From Euryarchaeota archaeon UBA462 (GTDB lineage Archaea; Thermoplasmatota; Poseidoniia; Poseidoniales; Thalassarchaeaceae), in the NCBI GenBank assembly GCA_002506755.1, contig DAYD01000023.1, positions 113,791 to 162,005 on the forward strand: 48,215 nucleotides of DNA, written 5' to 3'. This document shows, one piece after another, positions 17,313 to 25,917 of this stretch. Every line of letters starts with the position of its first letter. Positions within the stretch are counted from its first letter, which is position 1. The notes beneath the pieces are model-generated. The model was not told the origin of the DNA, did no database searches, and saw nothing but the letters and a program-made list of their open reading frames with translations. Made by a program: the position numbers and the translations under genes.

Positions 17313-17966
17313 CTAGGGGTTTTCTGAACGAGCAGCGAATTCTATGCCAGAGGGTCCGTGGCCCGTAGTCGAAAGCCTCCATAGAAAACCTGCCAACCAC
17401 CTTTCTTCCCCAAATCTCCCTTCCACATTGAAAAAGCCGCCTCCTAGGGGATGGGAAACCTCTGCCACCCCGTCACCCGGATTGAAAGAGCAAACTAGGG
17501 GTACCATCCCCTTCTTCCTGATTTCATCGAGTAGCTCACGACTCTCAGTCTTCTCTATTTTCGATATTGCAACCATGGCCTCATTGGTTAAATAAAGGAC
17601 ACCAATCTGCCTGATTCTCTCTATCACGGCCCCCCAAGCCTCATTCATTCTGGCCGAATCTGACGGGACTTCCACTACCATTGCAGTCTTGCTGCCCTCC
17701 AGTTCGGAGAATGCAAGCGAAGCCCCCCATGCCCCCCTAATGCCTTTCTCCCCCAGCGCGCAAGATGACGAAACTACTAGCCAATTTGCCGAGCTAAGTG
17801 AGCCGCGCCAGTCAATCGATCCTTGGTCCACGTCTTCCCCTTGGCCCAGCTCAATGGCGAACTCTACCTCGGACCCTATTAGATTTGAGGATTCAGCAAC
17901 CCGTGAGGCTAAATCGGATCTATCAGGTAATCCGAGGCAGACTATTCTGACTTGGCCATCTTCCAT
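17313..17966 (-). CDS. Uncharacterised protein, weakly like a degenerate PfkB-type kinase
   Basis: About 217 residues with no strong match that I can name. The segment ANWLVVSSSCALGEKG... followed by a long helix and VLYLTNEAMVAISKIE has the spacing of the PfkB (ribokinase) core, where a DWLHLSG strand precedes a helix and a VLLLNEEEA strand. Near the end, FNVEGRFGEERWLAGFLWRL sits where PfkB proteins have DTTGAGDAFLAGFL. If related, the GAGD catalytic/anion-hole motif is lost and the N-terminal sugar-binding lid is missing, so kinase activity is not expected. It lies just downstream of pelota on the same strand, suggesting cotranscription. ATG 17966 is chosen; a GTG at 17984 is the alternative. 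Fold call is tentative. Confidence 0.5.
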   Translation of the reverse strand: MEDGQVRIVCLGLPDRSDLASRVAESSNLIGSEVEFAIELGQGEDVDQGSIDWRGSLSSANWLVVSSSCALGEKGIRGAWGASLAFSELEGSKTAMVVEVPSDSARMNEAWGAVIERIRQIGVLYLTNEAMVAISKIEKTESRELLDEIRKKGMVPLVCSFNPGDGVAEVSHPLGGGFFNVEGRFGEERWLAGFLWRLSTTGHGPSGIEFAARSENP

Positions 17967-18000
17967 GGTGTCCGCTCGATCCACCAGTGAAGAGGCTTGC

Positions 18001-19053
18001 CTATTCCAACTTCCACCTCAGAAGTGCTATAGCACCCCCGATGCCAAGTAGTTGCTGGCCTGCATCATGATCACAAGAAGCTTGAACTATTTTGCCCCCA
18101 GAGCTCTCTATCTTTTCCGCAACAGGTGCCCAATCATAGTCGCCACGATCACTTCGTAGGATACTTGCGTCGATTACCAATGTCTCAATTGCGCCTTGAT
18201 CTGCAGCGTTCCCAATACCTTCTATCCCAAAGGTTACCGCCCCATCTGTGGATATTCTTTTCAGACCTTCCTCTATCATTCTGACCTGTTCCACAAGGGC
18301 GTGCTCTCCAAGTAGTGAGTCTGCCAGCCCTTCAGCTAACACTTCATTGGCAGCGGCTCTTCCACCGATAGACGTTGGTGCATTCACTATGCTATTCCTA
18401 GCCCCCAAGTCCCTGAGATTGGATTCGAAGCCCTCCCTTGCTAGTCCAGGACCGCAGATAACAATCGGCATTTTATCCTGAAAAACCATCTTAGTCTCCC
18501 TCGCGACACGTTCAAAGAACTCCTTTCTAACTAACGTTGAGTCGCCAGTCCTCTTCCCGCCCCCCCTCAAACTAAAGTGAGACACGTCTCGAATACCATG
18601 AGCAGCCACCTCGAAAATAATCACCTCATCGTTTTCGACCACAATCAGGCCAGCTCGAGCCTTCGAGCCGGATGATATTGCCTCCTTTATTAGTGCAGAA
18701 TCAGCCTTGTAGAGGCCCCCCTCTCTGGATAACTCCACCTCATCGCCTGCCCCGATTAGATGAGTATGGTGGCTGCCGATGTCAATTTTGGCTTCCTTTA
18801 TCACTCCGTGCACCCTCAAATTGTCTGTAAAAGGTTGGAATGCGTTATCCAAAGCCTCCAACAAGATCCACATTGGCTTCCTTTCAGCGCTTCTAGCCCT
18901 ACCGTCCTCCATGGTGCCGGTAGTAGAGTCACGTCTGTGTGAAAGCATTCCTACCAAGCAGCCCTTACTGCAGACCTGTGATAACACCCAAAGGTCATCC
19001 TCGCTCTCTACCTTCAGCCTCACCCCTTCGTCCAACCACTTGACTCGACGCAT
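18001..19053 (-). CDS. pelA: Pelota/Dom34 ribosome-rescue factor (aPelota)
   Basis: Release-factor-like protein that, with aEF1A, splits stalled ribosomes. 350 residues, the usual length. Three domains are visible. The Sm-like N domain (about 1-130) includes the DDLWVLSQV and DNLRVHGVI segments. The central RNase-H-like eRF1 domain 2 (about 135-260) includes AGLIVVENDEVIIFEV and IVICGPGLAREGFESNL. The C-terminal eRF1 domain 3 (about 265-350) includes AIETLVIDASILR. There is no GGQ motif, as expected for pelota. The start is the ATG at 19053 (MRRVKWLDEG). It is divergent from aroE with about 73 bases between starts and is followed by the PfkB-like gene. Confidence 0.93.
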   Translation of the reverse strand: MRRVKWLDEGVRLKVESEDDLWVLSQVCSKGCLVGMLSHRRDSTTGTMEDGRARSAERKPMWILLEALDNAFQPFTDNLRVHGVIKEAKIDIGSHHTHLIGAGDEVELSREGGLYKADSALIKEAISSGSKARAGLIVVENDEVIIFEVAAHGIRDVSHFSLRGGGKRTGDSTLVRKEFFERVARETKMVFQDKMPIVICGPGLAREGFESNLRDLGARNSIVNAPTSIGGRAAANEVLAEGLADSLLGEHALVEQVRMIEEGLKRISTDGAVTFGIEGIGNAADQGAIETLVIDASILRSDRGDYDWAPVAEKIESSGGKIVQASCDHDAGQQLLGIGGAIALLRWKLE

Positions 19054-19126
19054 ATCTCGGCCCCATATTCAGACTAAAGAGCACCTCTCTTGAAACCTTC
19101 ATCGCCAATGACCGTAGCGCACACCC

Positions 19127-19852
19127 ATGGGCGGTCCAACTTACTGGGGAGTGGCGGGAAGCCCTATATCCCACTCCCTCACTCCAAAACTGTTCCAAAT
19201 AATGGCTAAAATCACAGGCGTAGAAGAGGCAGAGCAGGCATTTCTCCAGGCTTCTGACATGGATCAGTTCATCAATGAGGTTTCCAAAATGGATGGAGAA
19301 ATATGGCTATCTTGCACCTCTCCTCTGAAACACCTGGCGACGTCTCGCCTAGGCGTGTCCGGGCCAGAAGGAGTTTCAGCGGTAAACCAACTTAGGAGGT
19401 CAGGAGGGAAGTGGTATGGGGCAAATACCGATGGCATTGGCTTCTTAATTGCATGCAGAAATATTGGAATCGAACCTTCAAGATCTACCCTTATGATCAG
19501 GGGAGGGGGTTCCACAGCCAGATCGATTGCGGCGGCTTGGTCCTTAGAGGGAGGCTCGATCATACCTGTCTTGGGGCGTAGGAAGTTACTAAGGGGGCCT
19601 TGGGATTCAAGCATATTGGATTCGGGAGAGGCTGACATATCGGTCGACCTTGATGCAGAGCCGGCTGGAGAGGAATCGTTTGATATGGAATCTACGAACC
19701 AAGTGTCTATTACATACGGATTAGATTCACATAGTGGTGAATTTGCTATTATGATGCTAGTAGCACAACACATAGAGGCCTGGAGGGCTTTATTCGCCCC
19801 AGAAATATCTTCTGAGCTCCCTTCATTGGATCAGGTACTTACTCTAATCTAA
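19127..19852 (+). CDS. aroE: Shikimate dehydrogenase
   Basis: NADPH-dependent reduction of 3-dehydroshikimate to shikimate in aromatic amino-acid synthesis. 241 residues, shorter than the usual 265-290. Substrate-binding SPISHSLTP is at residues 11-19, the catalytic Lys is in TSPLKHLA near 66, and NTDGIGFLIA near 104 carries the catalytic Asp. The nucleotide-binding turn IRGGGSTARS lies near 125. The C-terminal helix contains the conserved Gln in MLVAQHIEAW. The Rossmann domain is compact, and the segment after the glycine-rich turn is trimmed, which explains the short length. No other shikimate gene lies in the window. It converges on the carboxyltransferase gene, 12 bases apart. Confidence 0.9.
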   Translation: MGGPTYWGVAGSPISHSLTPKLFQIMAKITGVEEAEQAFLQASDMDQFINEVSKMDGEIWLSCTSPLKHLATSRLGVSGPEGVSAVNQLRRSGGKWYGANTDGIGFLIACRNIGIEPSRSTLMIRGGGSTARSIAAAWSLEGGSIIPVLGRRKLLRGPWDSSILDSGEADISVDLDAEPAGEESFDMESTNQVSITYGLDSHSGEFAIMMLVAQHIEAWRALFAPEISSELPSLDQVLTLI

Positions 19853-19864
19853 TCATCTGAAATT

Positions 19865-21415
19865 CTAAAGTGGGATGTTCCCATGTTTCTTCGGTGGCAC
19901 CAACTCTCTTTTCGAGAGTAGCGGCCTTAAGGCATTCACTAACGCCCTTCTGGTCTGCGCGGGCTCAATCACATCATCCAGCCAGCCATGTTTTGCCGCC
20001 ACATAGGGGTCGCCGAATTTGGTCTTGTATTCCTCGATTAGTTTGGCGTAGGTGGCCTCTGGATCCTCCGATCTCGCGAGCTCGGCCCTATGGATGACGC
20101 CCACAGCTCCTTCAGCTCCCATTACAGCCAGCTCCCCAGTTGGCCACGCTACGTTGTAATCAGACCCCAGATGCTTACAGCTCATTGCGAGGTACGCCCC
20201 TCCGTAAGCTTTCCTCGTGACGACAGTGAGTTTTGGAACAGTTGCCTCTGAATAGGCGTAAAGTAGCTTAGCACCGTGGCGAATTATTCCTCCCCATTCT
20301 TGCACCGTACCCGGTAAAAAGCCAGGAACGTCGACAAAGGTAATGACTGGTATATTGAAGCAGTCACAAGTCCTGATGAATCTTGCCGCCTTGATTGATG
20401 CATCGATGTCTAGACATCCTGCGAGAACAGAAGGTTGATTGCCGACGATACCTACGGATTGGCCGTCCAATCTTGCGAATCCAACTACTACATTCTCCGC
20501 AAATGTGGGAAACAACTCCAGATAGCGCTTACCATCGACCACCTTACGTACTACTTCCCTCATGTCATAAGGCCTGTCTGCATCCTCCGGAACAAGCTTT
20601 TCAAGTCCCTTGCACAAACGCCCCCACTTCTCCCTGGTCTTGATGACTGGGGGTTCTGAGAGGGTGTGATCGGGTAGAAATGCCAGTATCTCTGAAGCGA
20701 GGTCGAAAGCAGCCGACTCAGTCTCCGCTACCAAGCTTGCTAAGCCGCTTCTGCTGGCGTGTTGCTCAGCTCCTCCTAGTTCGGCCTCATTGATCTGCCC
20801 ATTCTGTATCTCTGGGATAACGTAAGGGCTCCTCATGAACATTTTTCCCCTTTGGCGTCCGATTATTACGAAATCCGAGAGGCCAGCTGCTAGAGCGCTT
20901 GTTCCCGACACTGTCCCGAGAATTATCGATAACAGGGGGATCTTTCCTGAGCATGATACCAGTAAGTCAAGTAGCTCTCCCGAGGGGCCGAGTGAAGTCA
21001 CTCCCTCATGGGCTCTCTGACCGTCTCCGTCCCATATGCCTACTATCGGTAGTCGAGATTTTTCAGCAAAGTCAACCACTTTTGCTATCTTTCTTGCGTG
21101 CATCTCCCCCATTGTTCCGGAAAAGACAGAGTAATCCTGGGAGAAGCAGGCAACCCTCCGTCCATCTATCATTCCGTGCCCAGCAACCACTCCGTCCCCC
21201 AAAGGGGTGTGTAAGTGCAATCCGTGATCTCCGGATCTATGTTTTACAAAGGCATCAATTTCCACAAAACTCCCATCGTCAAGAAGTCCTCGGATTCTCT
21301 CTCTAGCAGTACGGGCCCCAGATTCCCTTAGTTCTTTGATCACTGAGCGATCTCCGGGAGCCTCTGCTTCGCGACTGATAGTATCCAACTCGTCACGGGC
21401 CCCGTATCTCTCCAC
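19865..21415 (-). CDS. pccB: Acyl-CoA (propionyl-CoA) carboxylase carboxyltransferase subunit
   Basis: Biotin-dependent carboxyltransferase beta subunit of 516 residues that moves CO2 from carboxybiotin to acetyl- or propionyl-CoA. It has two crotonase-type halves. The N half contains FSQDYSVFSGTMGEMHARK and the first oxyanion-hole glycine region ILGTVSGTSALAAGLSDF. The C half contains FVDVPGFLPGTVQEWGGIIRHGAKLLYAY and KAYGGAYLAMSCKHLGSD. These are the hallmark blocks of the PCC/ACC beta family, including methylmalonyl-CoA decarboxylase alpha. Biotin carboxylase and biotin carrier genes are not in this window. With the IcmF mutase elsewhere here it suggests propionyl/branched acyl-CoA metabolism. 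Exact acyl preference cannot be read with certainty. Confidence 0.92.
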   Translation of the reverse strand: MERYGARDELDTISREAEAPGDRSVIKELRESGARTARERIRGLLDDGSFVEIDAFVKHRSGDHGLHLHTPLGDGVVAGHGMIDGRRVACFSQDYSVFSGTMGEMHARKIAKVVDFAEKSRLPIVGIWDGDGQRAHEGVTSLGPSGELLDLLVSCSGKIPLLSIILGTVSGTSALAAGLSDFVIIGRQRGKMFMRSPYVIPEIQNGQINEAELGGAEQHASRSGLASLVAETESAAFDLASEILAFLPDHTLSEPPVIKTREKWGRLCKGLEKLVPEDADRPYDMREVVRKVVDGKRYLELFPTFAENVVVGFARLDGQSVGIVGNQPSVLAGCLDIDASIKAARFIRTCDCFNIPVITFVDVPGFLPGTVQEWGGIIRHGAKLLYAYSEATVPKLTVVTRKAYGGAYLAMSCKHLGSDYNVAWPTGELAVMGAEGAVGVIHRAELARSEDPEATYAKLIEEYKTKFGDPYVAAKHGWLDDVIEPAQTRRALVNALRPLLSKRELVPPKKHGNIPL

Positions 21416-21457
21416 AATGCTCCATGTGCAAGTCGGTTATTCAGCAAACCGGAGGTT

Positions 21458-22798
21458 CTAGTCCTTTGAAAATGGTGGGTTTTCTCCGACAAGGTCTCTG
21501 CTCCACCCATCCTCTACAACCTCCCTTCCTCCGACAGAAAGAAGGTGGTGCAGCTTTACTAGTGCTGACCCAGGTGGACAAAGTGAACCATGACCAATAA
21601 TCCCCATCTGTTGCTGGTCCCTTCCCTTTGAGTAAACGTTCATGTTCACTGGGCCATGTATTGTCTGTGGGACTACCACAACTATGCCTTTTGACGATAT
21701 ATGGTCTTCAAGCATAACCCTTAGTCTTGTGTTCTCCAAACTATCTTCTTCTGGGTTTGAGATTGGAAGATGCCCCAGTCCAGTACCATGGAACAAGAGT
21801 GCATCGAATCCAGAATCTATCGCGCCTTGGACCAAATCAGGGTGCAGGTGTGGGTCTGAAATGAATTGTGCAATTCTCACATTCTCGTCAAATAACTTTG
21901 GCGATATCGCCTCAATTCTAGCATCGTGTGCCTCGGGAGAATAGTCTATACTTGCACCTTCTCTACCTATCTTTACGTACCCTATTGGCTCTTGGTTTAT
22001 CGCCTTGAACGCATCTCTTCTTGATGAATGATACTTCCTACAGGCACATCCTGGAAGTACGGCACATTTTCCATCTGATGAGTTTGCATGCATAATGGCC
22101 ACTGAAGAGTCCCTGAAACCCGAAGGTGTTGGCCCGTTTGCAGCCCAATAAACTGACGCAATCAGGTTCTCAGCTGCATCCGATGACCCTCTATCGGGCG
22201 ACCTCTGCGAACCTGTGAGGACAATTCTTCCGGGGGGCCTTCCACCTTGACCGGACCAGCCATAGGACATGGCAGCAGCCGATAGGTGCAAAGTATCGGT
22301 TCCATGCGTAATTACGCATCCAACAGCCCCTTCCGAGAATGCCTCCTCAGTCGCCTTTAGCATCCTATTCCAATGCCTAGGTCGTAGATCATCCGACCAC
22401 ATATTTCCTAGCTTTACCGCACGGATACGGGCGATTTTTCTAAGCTCGGGAACTGCGTCAAGAAGCTCATGAGGATCAAACCTGGCGGAGACGGCGCCAG
22501 TTGCGTAGTCAACTTTGCTCGCTATCGTCCCCCCTGTGTGAATGAGGTGAACTAAAGGTAAACTTTCGTCCTGTTCAAATGTAGGTATATTTGGTACTTC
22601 CATAGGCAAACTCTCACCAAGTTCTTGGAACGAATCCACATATGACTCTGGAAATGAGACATTATACCCATTTTGGAGTTTGATTGTCAGAACATTTGGG
22701 CTCGAGGGCGGCAATGCAAGCCCCTGATGTTCAACTTTGCCAGACCAGGTCTTTACTACCATCCTGACTGGTGTACCGGGTGCCGGCCATCCCTCCAT
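21458..22798 (-). CDS. gatD: Glutamyl-tRNA(Gln) amidotransferase subunit D
   Basis: Archaeal-specific asparaginase-like subunit that, with GatE, converts Glu-tRNA(Gln) to Gln-tRNA(Gln) and supplies ammonia from Gln/Asn. 446 residues. An N-terminal small beta domain of about 85 residues (KLQNGYNVSF) precedes the asparaginase domain. The domain has catalytic motifs HTGGTIAS near residue 87, the nearby HGTDTLH near 164, and LTGSQRSPDRGSSDA near 195. The ATG at 22798 is the first in frame. GatE is not in the window. Its presence implies that glutaminylation uses the indirect route, as in all known archaea. Directly upstream is the tRNA-Met gene in the same orientation, about 52 bases away. Confidence 0.95.
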   Translation of the reverse strand: MEGWPAPGTPVRMVVKTWSGKVEHQGLALPPSSPNVLTIKLQNGYNVSFPESYVDSFQELGESLPMEVPNIPTFEQDESLPLVHLIHTGGTIASKVDYATGAVSARFDPHELLDAVPELRKIARIRAVKLGNMWSDDLRPRHWNRMLKATEEAFSEGAVGCVITHGTDTLHLSAAAMSYGWSGQGGRPPGRIVLTGSQRSPDRGSSDAAENLIASVYWAANGPTPSGFRDSSVAIMHANSSDGKCAVLPGCACRKYHSSRRDAFKAINQEPIGYVKIGREGASIDYSPEAHDARIEAISPKLFDENVRIAQFISDPHLHPDLVQGAIDSGFDALLFHGTGLGHLPISNPEEDSLENTRLRVMLEDHISSKGIVVVVPQTIHGPVNMNVYSKGRDQQQMGIIGHGSLCPPGSALVKLHHLLSVGGREVVEDGWSRDLVGENPPFSKD

Positions 22799-22850
22799 GC
22801 TTACCGCGGTTCAGTTCCAGTCCATGAATGGCTCGCTTTTTGGCTAGCTG

Positions 22851-22999
22851 TGGTGCCGGGAGCGGGACTTGAACCCGCGACCTTCGGATGTCTCAGACAC
22901 TTTCGGTTAGGCTTGTGCGCTCATCGATCGCGTCAGCGGATAAAATGCCGCCAACTTTTCCCTATGAGTCCGACGCGCTACCAACTACGCCACCCCGGC
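22851..22999 (-). tRNA. Elongator tRNA-Met (CAT) with 73-nt intron, CCA encoded
   Basis: On the minus strand GCCGGGG pairs with TCCCGGC (last pair G-T), discriminator A and encoded CCA. D arm GCGTAGTTGGTAGCGC; anticodon stem TCGGA/TCCGA; loop CTCATA then A after the intron, anticodon CAT at 34-36; T loop TTCAAGT. The mature tRNA is 73 bases plus CCA. The acceptor and anticodon arms match archaeal elongator tRNA-Met rather than initiator (which begins AGC) or the CAT tRNA-Ile. Confidence 0.95.
22890..22962 (-). other. tRNA-Met intron at position 37/38 (bulge-helix-bulge)
   Basis: 73-nt intron at the canonical archaeal site after base 37. Exon CTCA can pair with intron TGAG as the 4-bp central helix. 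The flanking three-base bulges TA^G and AC^A are each cut after the second base. These junctions fit the splicing-endonuclease motif. Confidence 0.85.
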
Positions 23000-23108
23000 A
23001 TAGCCAAAGGCGAGCGAAGAGGCCATTTGAGCCTTGCCGGTAATGCCACACCCATCGCTTCTACCACGCGCAGGGTTGATGTGTCTGCTTCCCTCGCCCG
23101 AATTAACC

Positions 23109-24029
23109 ATGGTCGATGTCGATACCGCCCTCAGGGCTAGTGCATACTCTGGCAAAAAGGGCGGTAGCTCGAAAGGTGAAGAGCGCAAAGACTCCACTCT
23201 TGAGCCATTTGACCCATCTTCCCATGCTGAAAAAGAGAAGGCAGACGCTATTTCAATGTGGATTGTTATTGTATTTGGATTGCTAGTGGCTTCCACAATG
23301 AGGTATTACGTAATGCCAGGTCTAGATCAGACCGCCCAAGTACTCTGGCTTCTCCCATTTTTGATGATCTCACTAATCAAGCCAATCCATCAGGTCATAG
23401 TACCATCCTCATTTTTTGAGCAGTATACCACGGGAAACTGGGTCCGGGCATCGTTCCTTTATCTGTTTACATGGCTCGCACTCTCATTCGCTTTGGTCAA
23501 TCCACCTCTTGCGGACATCGCAGCACCTCACTTAGCGGGTTCCATCGACGTAGCTTCCCAAAGTGAAGGGATAACCAGTTGGGAGCTATCGGATAAGGAG
23601 TACGAAATAGAGATTTCACAGGAGTCAGTCCCGATAGTGCTTGGATTTGCCGTAAGGGATAATGTCGACTCGGAGAACGTCACAATGAATCTCATAATTA
23701 GATACAAAGGTGAAGAGTTGATGAACGAGACCGGCCTAGTTTCAACACTGGCAGCGGCTGGACCATCCCAGAAGTTTGAGTCTATAGGATCAGAAGACTG
23801 GCTAAGAGGAATGAAGAAGAACTCACTTACTAACGAATTCATTGGCCCAAAAGTGGCACCTCATAACGAAGATATAGGGATGGCATGGGACCTGTGCGAT
23901 GGAGGATGCTCCCCCGGAGATTATGAGATCTACATTCACTTAGTTGAGGAGAATGAAATGATTCCTTGGGAGACGGGCCAAAACTCTTGGTCAGCAGAGT
24001 ATATCCTATCTATTGCTAGAACTTCCTAA
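23109..24029 (+). CDS. Membrane protein of unknown function with extracellular beta domain
   Basis: About 306 residues. After a charged, low-complexity N-terminal segment (GKKGGSSKGEERKDS) come three or four hydrophobic helices between about residues 50 and 150. A 150-residue soluble domain follows, rich in beta strands and Asn/Glu (VPIVLGFAVRDN, NVTMNLIIRYKGEEL), with a Cys pair in WDLCDGGCSPGDYEIYIHL. This is probably an outside-facing sandwich. I know no family for it. The frame opens earlier, but the ATG at 23109 (MVDVDTALR) avoids overlapping the tRNA promoter region and is chosen. Its stop overlaps the stop of convergent rfcS by four bases. It is encoded alone. Confidence 0.65.
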   Translation: MVDVDTALRASAYSGKKGGSSKGEERKDSTLEPFDPSSHAEKEKADAISMWIVIVFGLLVASTMRYYVMPGLDQTAQVLWLLPFLMISLIKPIHQVIVPSSFFEQYTTGNWVRASFLYLFTWLALSFALVNPPLADIAAPHLAGSIDVASQSEGITSWELSDKEYEIEISQESVPIVLGFAVRDNVDSENVTMNLIIRYKGEELMNETGLVSTLAAAGPSQKFESIGSEDWLRGMKKNSLTNEFIGPKVAPHNEDIGMAWDLCDGGCSPGDYEIYIHLVEENEMIPWETGQNSWSAEYILSIARTS

Positions 24030-24982
24030 ATGCCTAGAAGTTCACATATCTTGGCTGCCATTGAATCAAGTTGTAGGGATTCTCCCCCACCTTCCACCAT
24101 TCTGAAATCACACTCAGCCATGATCTCAGTTATTACTAGCTTCTTTGACTCATCCAAAAATGGTACATTCCCAAGCTCCCTGTGAAGCTGATTTACCAAA
24201 TCCGTTCCAGCTAGTCCAAATCTATCCATAATTCCCCTCATCCTCCTTCTTGCAGGTTGGAATCCATCCTCTTTGCATGCAAGGAAGAAGCCATGCAAAT
24301 CCTCAGGTGGTGCGGTGGCAGTCGTCTCGTATACGAGATCTCTAGTGACATGAAGATCGAGAGAAGCAGCCACCTGCAAGGAGGTTATGGCCTTCCTGAG
24401 GTCACCCAGGCTAACATTCGCAATAGCACTGGCAGCGTCTTTCTCCAATCTTAACCCCTCATTCTCAGCGACTTGGACAACTGTCTCCATCACCTTCTGA
24501 GTCTCCAAGGGTCTGAATCTGAACACTGCGCATCGAGATTGTATCGCCTCCACTATTTTTGAGGAGTAATTGCAGGATAGTATGAATCTGCATGTCTCTG
24601 CATATTGTTCCATTATTCTTCTCAAGGCTCCTTGAGCATCTGGAGTCAAAGCATCAGCCTCGTCTAGGAAGATCACCTTGAAGCTAGAGCCAGGCATTGG
24701 TGCTGTTCTAGCGAACTGTTTGACCTTGGTTCGGATTGACTCGAGCTTTCGCTCGTCACTGGCGTTCATTTCGAGGAGGTTGCTTCTGTAGCCTTCACCA
24801 AAAACATCTCGCGCCAATGCCAGAGCAGCGGTTGTCTTCCCTGTTCCTGGTGGTCCGGCGAACATCAAATGCGGAAACGTCTTGGTCTTAGAGTACGCAA
24901 GCAACCTGTCTACCACTGCCCTTTGCCCTTTCATTTCGCTTACTGAGCGAGGTCTGTGCCTTTCCACCCACAATTCGCTCAT
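24026..24982 (-). CDS. rfcS: Replication factor C small subunit
   Basis: AAA+ clamp-loader ATPase that opens PCNA and loads it on DNA. 318 residues, a normal length. Walker A GPPGTGKT is at residues 43-50, Walker B FLDEAD near 105-110, and sensor-1/SRC box ILSCNYSSKI near 134-143. The RFC box PRSVSEMKGQ lies at the N terminus, and GDLRKAITSLQ contains the sensor-2 Arg. The C-terminal helical collar (about 225-318) is complete and there is no intein, although archaeal RFC genes often carry one. The large RFC subunit is not in the window. The gene is followed by a convergent membrane protein and preceded by panB on the same strand, about 60 bases away. Confidence 0.95.
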   Translation of the reverse strand: MSELWVERHRPRSVSEMKGQRAVVDRLLAYSKTKTFPHLMFAGPPGTGKTTAALALARDVFGEGYRSNLLEMNASDERKLESIRTKVKQFARTAPMPGSSFKVIFLDEADALTPDAQGALRRIMEQYAETCRFILSCNYSSKIVEAIQSRCAVFRFRPLETQKVMETVVQVAENEGLRLEKDAASAIANVSLGDLRKAITSLQVAASLDLHVTRDLVYETTATAPPEDLHGFFLACKEDGFQPARRRMRGIMDRFGLAGTDLVNQLHRELGNVPFLDESKKLVITEIMAECDFRMVEGGGESLQLDSMAAKICELLGI

Positions 24983-25042
24983 GGCAATCCATTTGTACCC
25001 GATGGCGAGTGTCCTTGAAGGTTGGGGGCCCTCTCAAATTTT

Positions 25043-25855
25043 TCAGTAGCTCTCTTCGTGACTCGGGAAACTGCCAGATCTAACGTCAGAAATGTAGCTC
25101 CTGACTGCAGAGTCAACAGTCTCTCCAAGGTCAGCATACCTTCTAAGGAATCTCGGGGAAAAATCCTTGGTTACTCCAAGCATATCATGGAGAACAAGAA
25201 CCTGACCATCGCAATCCGGACCAGCCCCTATTCCTATGGTCGGGATGCTCAATGTTTCACTGGATCGTTTTGCAAGTTCAGCCGGAATTTTCTCAAATAC
25301 AACCGAAAAGCAACCCGCTTCCTGAAGTGCGATAGCGTCATCCAACAACTGCTCAGCCTCAGCCTCCTCCCTAGCTCTGACCGAATAGGTTCCGAACTTG
25401 TATATTGACTGGGGGGTAAGGCCCAGATGCCCCATCACTGGAATTCCTGCTTTGAGTATTCTCCTAATCGAGTCTACTATCTCCTTCCCCCCCTCAATTT
25501 TTACAGCATGGCCACCGGATTCTTTCATTATTCTAATCGCACTTTTTAGAGCTAGTTTGGAGTCTCCCTGGTAGCTACCGAATGGCATGTCAACCACAAC
25601 AAGAGCCCTATCAACTGCATTCGTCACGCACTGTGCATGATAGATCATGTGATCTAGCGTAATCGGTACAGTGGTATCGTTCCCAGCCATCACGTTAGAT
25701 GCGGAGTCCCCAACAAGGATCACATCTACTCCGGCCTCATCTACTAATCTTCCTAATGAATAGTCATAGGCTGTTAGCATAGTTATCTTCTCTCCAGACC
25801 GCTTCATCTCCTGGAGAGTGTGGGTTGTTACCTTTTTTGCTCGACTTGAAACCAC
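25043..25855 (-). CDS. panB: 3-methyl-2-oxobutanoate hydroxymethyltransferase (ketopantoate)
   Basis: Folate-dependent transfer of a hydroxymethyl group to alpha-ketoisovalerate, giving ketopantoate for CoA synthesis. 270 residues, full length. Family blocks occur in order: MLTAYDYSLGRLVDEAGVD, ILVGDSASNVMAG (Mg ligand Asp), VVVDMPFGSYQ (second Asp), AVKIEGG (Glu), PVMGHLGLTPQS, VFEKIPAELAK (catalytic Glu) and IGIGAGPDCDGQVLV. The ATG at 25855 is the natural start. Ketoisovalerate is also the valine degradation intermediate that yields isobutyryl-CoA, so this links loosely to IcmF. The gene lies between the permease and rfcS on the same strand, with about 60-base gaps on both sides, so shared transcription is possible but not shown. 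Confidence 0.95.
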   Translation of the reverse strand: MVSSRAKKVTTHTLQEMKRSGEKITMLTAYDYSLGRLVDEAGVDVILVGDSASNVMAGNDTTVPITLDHMIYHAQCVTNAVDRALVVVDMPFGSYQGDSKLALKSAIRIMKESGGHAVKIEGGKEIVDSIRRILKAGIPVMGHLGLTPQSIYKFGTYSVRAREEAEAEQLLDDAIALQEAGCFSVVFEKIPAELAKRSSETLSIPTIGIGAGPDCDGQVLVLHDMLGVTKDFSPRFLRRYADLGETVDSAVRSYISDVRSGSFPSHEESY

Positions 25856-25917
25856 ATGCTCACCTTGAAGCTGCCAGAACGGTTGAAGACTTCAACTGCA
25901 CGCCTGAATGGTTAGAT

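Noticed and set aside
20899..21306. Plus-strand open frame of 135 residues within the carboxyltransferase gene
   Set aside because: Opposite-strand shadow of a highly conserved gene; basic, Ser/Leu/Arg-rich composition typical of such shadows.
22851..22999. CAT tRNA as initiator tRNA-Met or tRNA-Ile2
   Set aside because: Acceptor GCCGGGG and the anticodon arm match archaeal elongator tRNA-Met; initiators begin AGC and have three G-C pairs in the anticodon stem.
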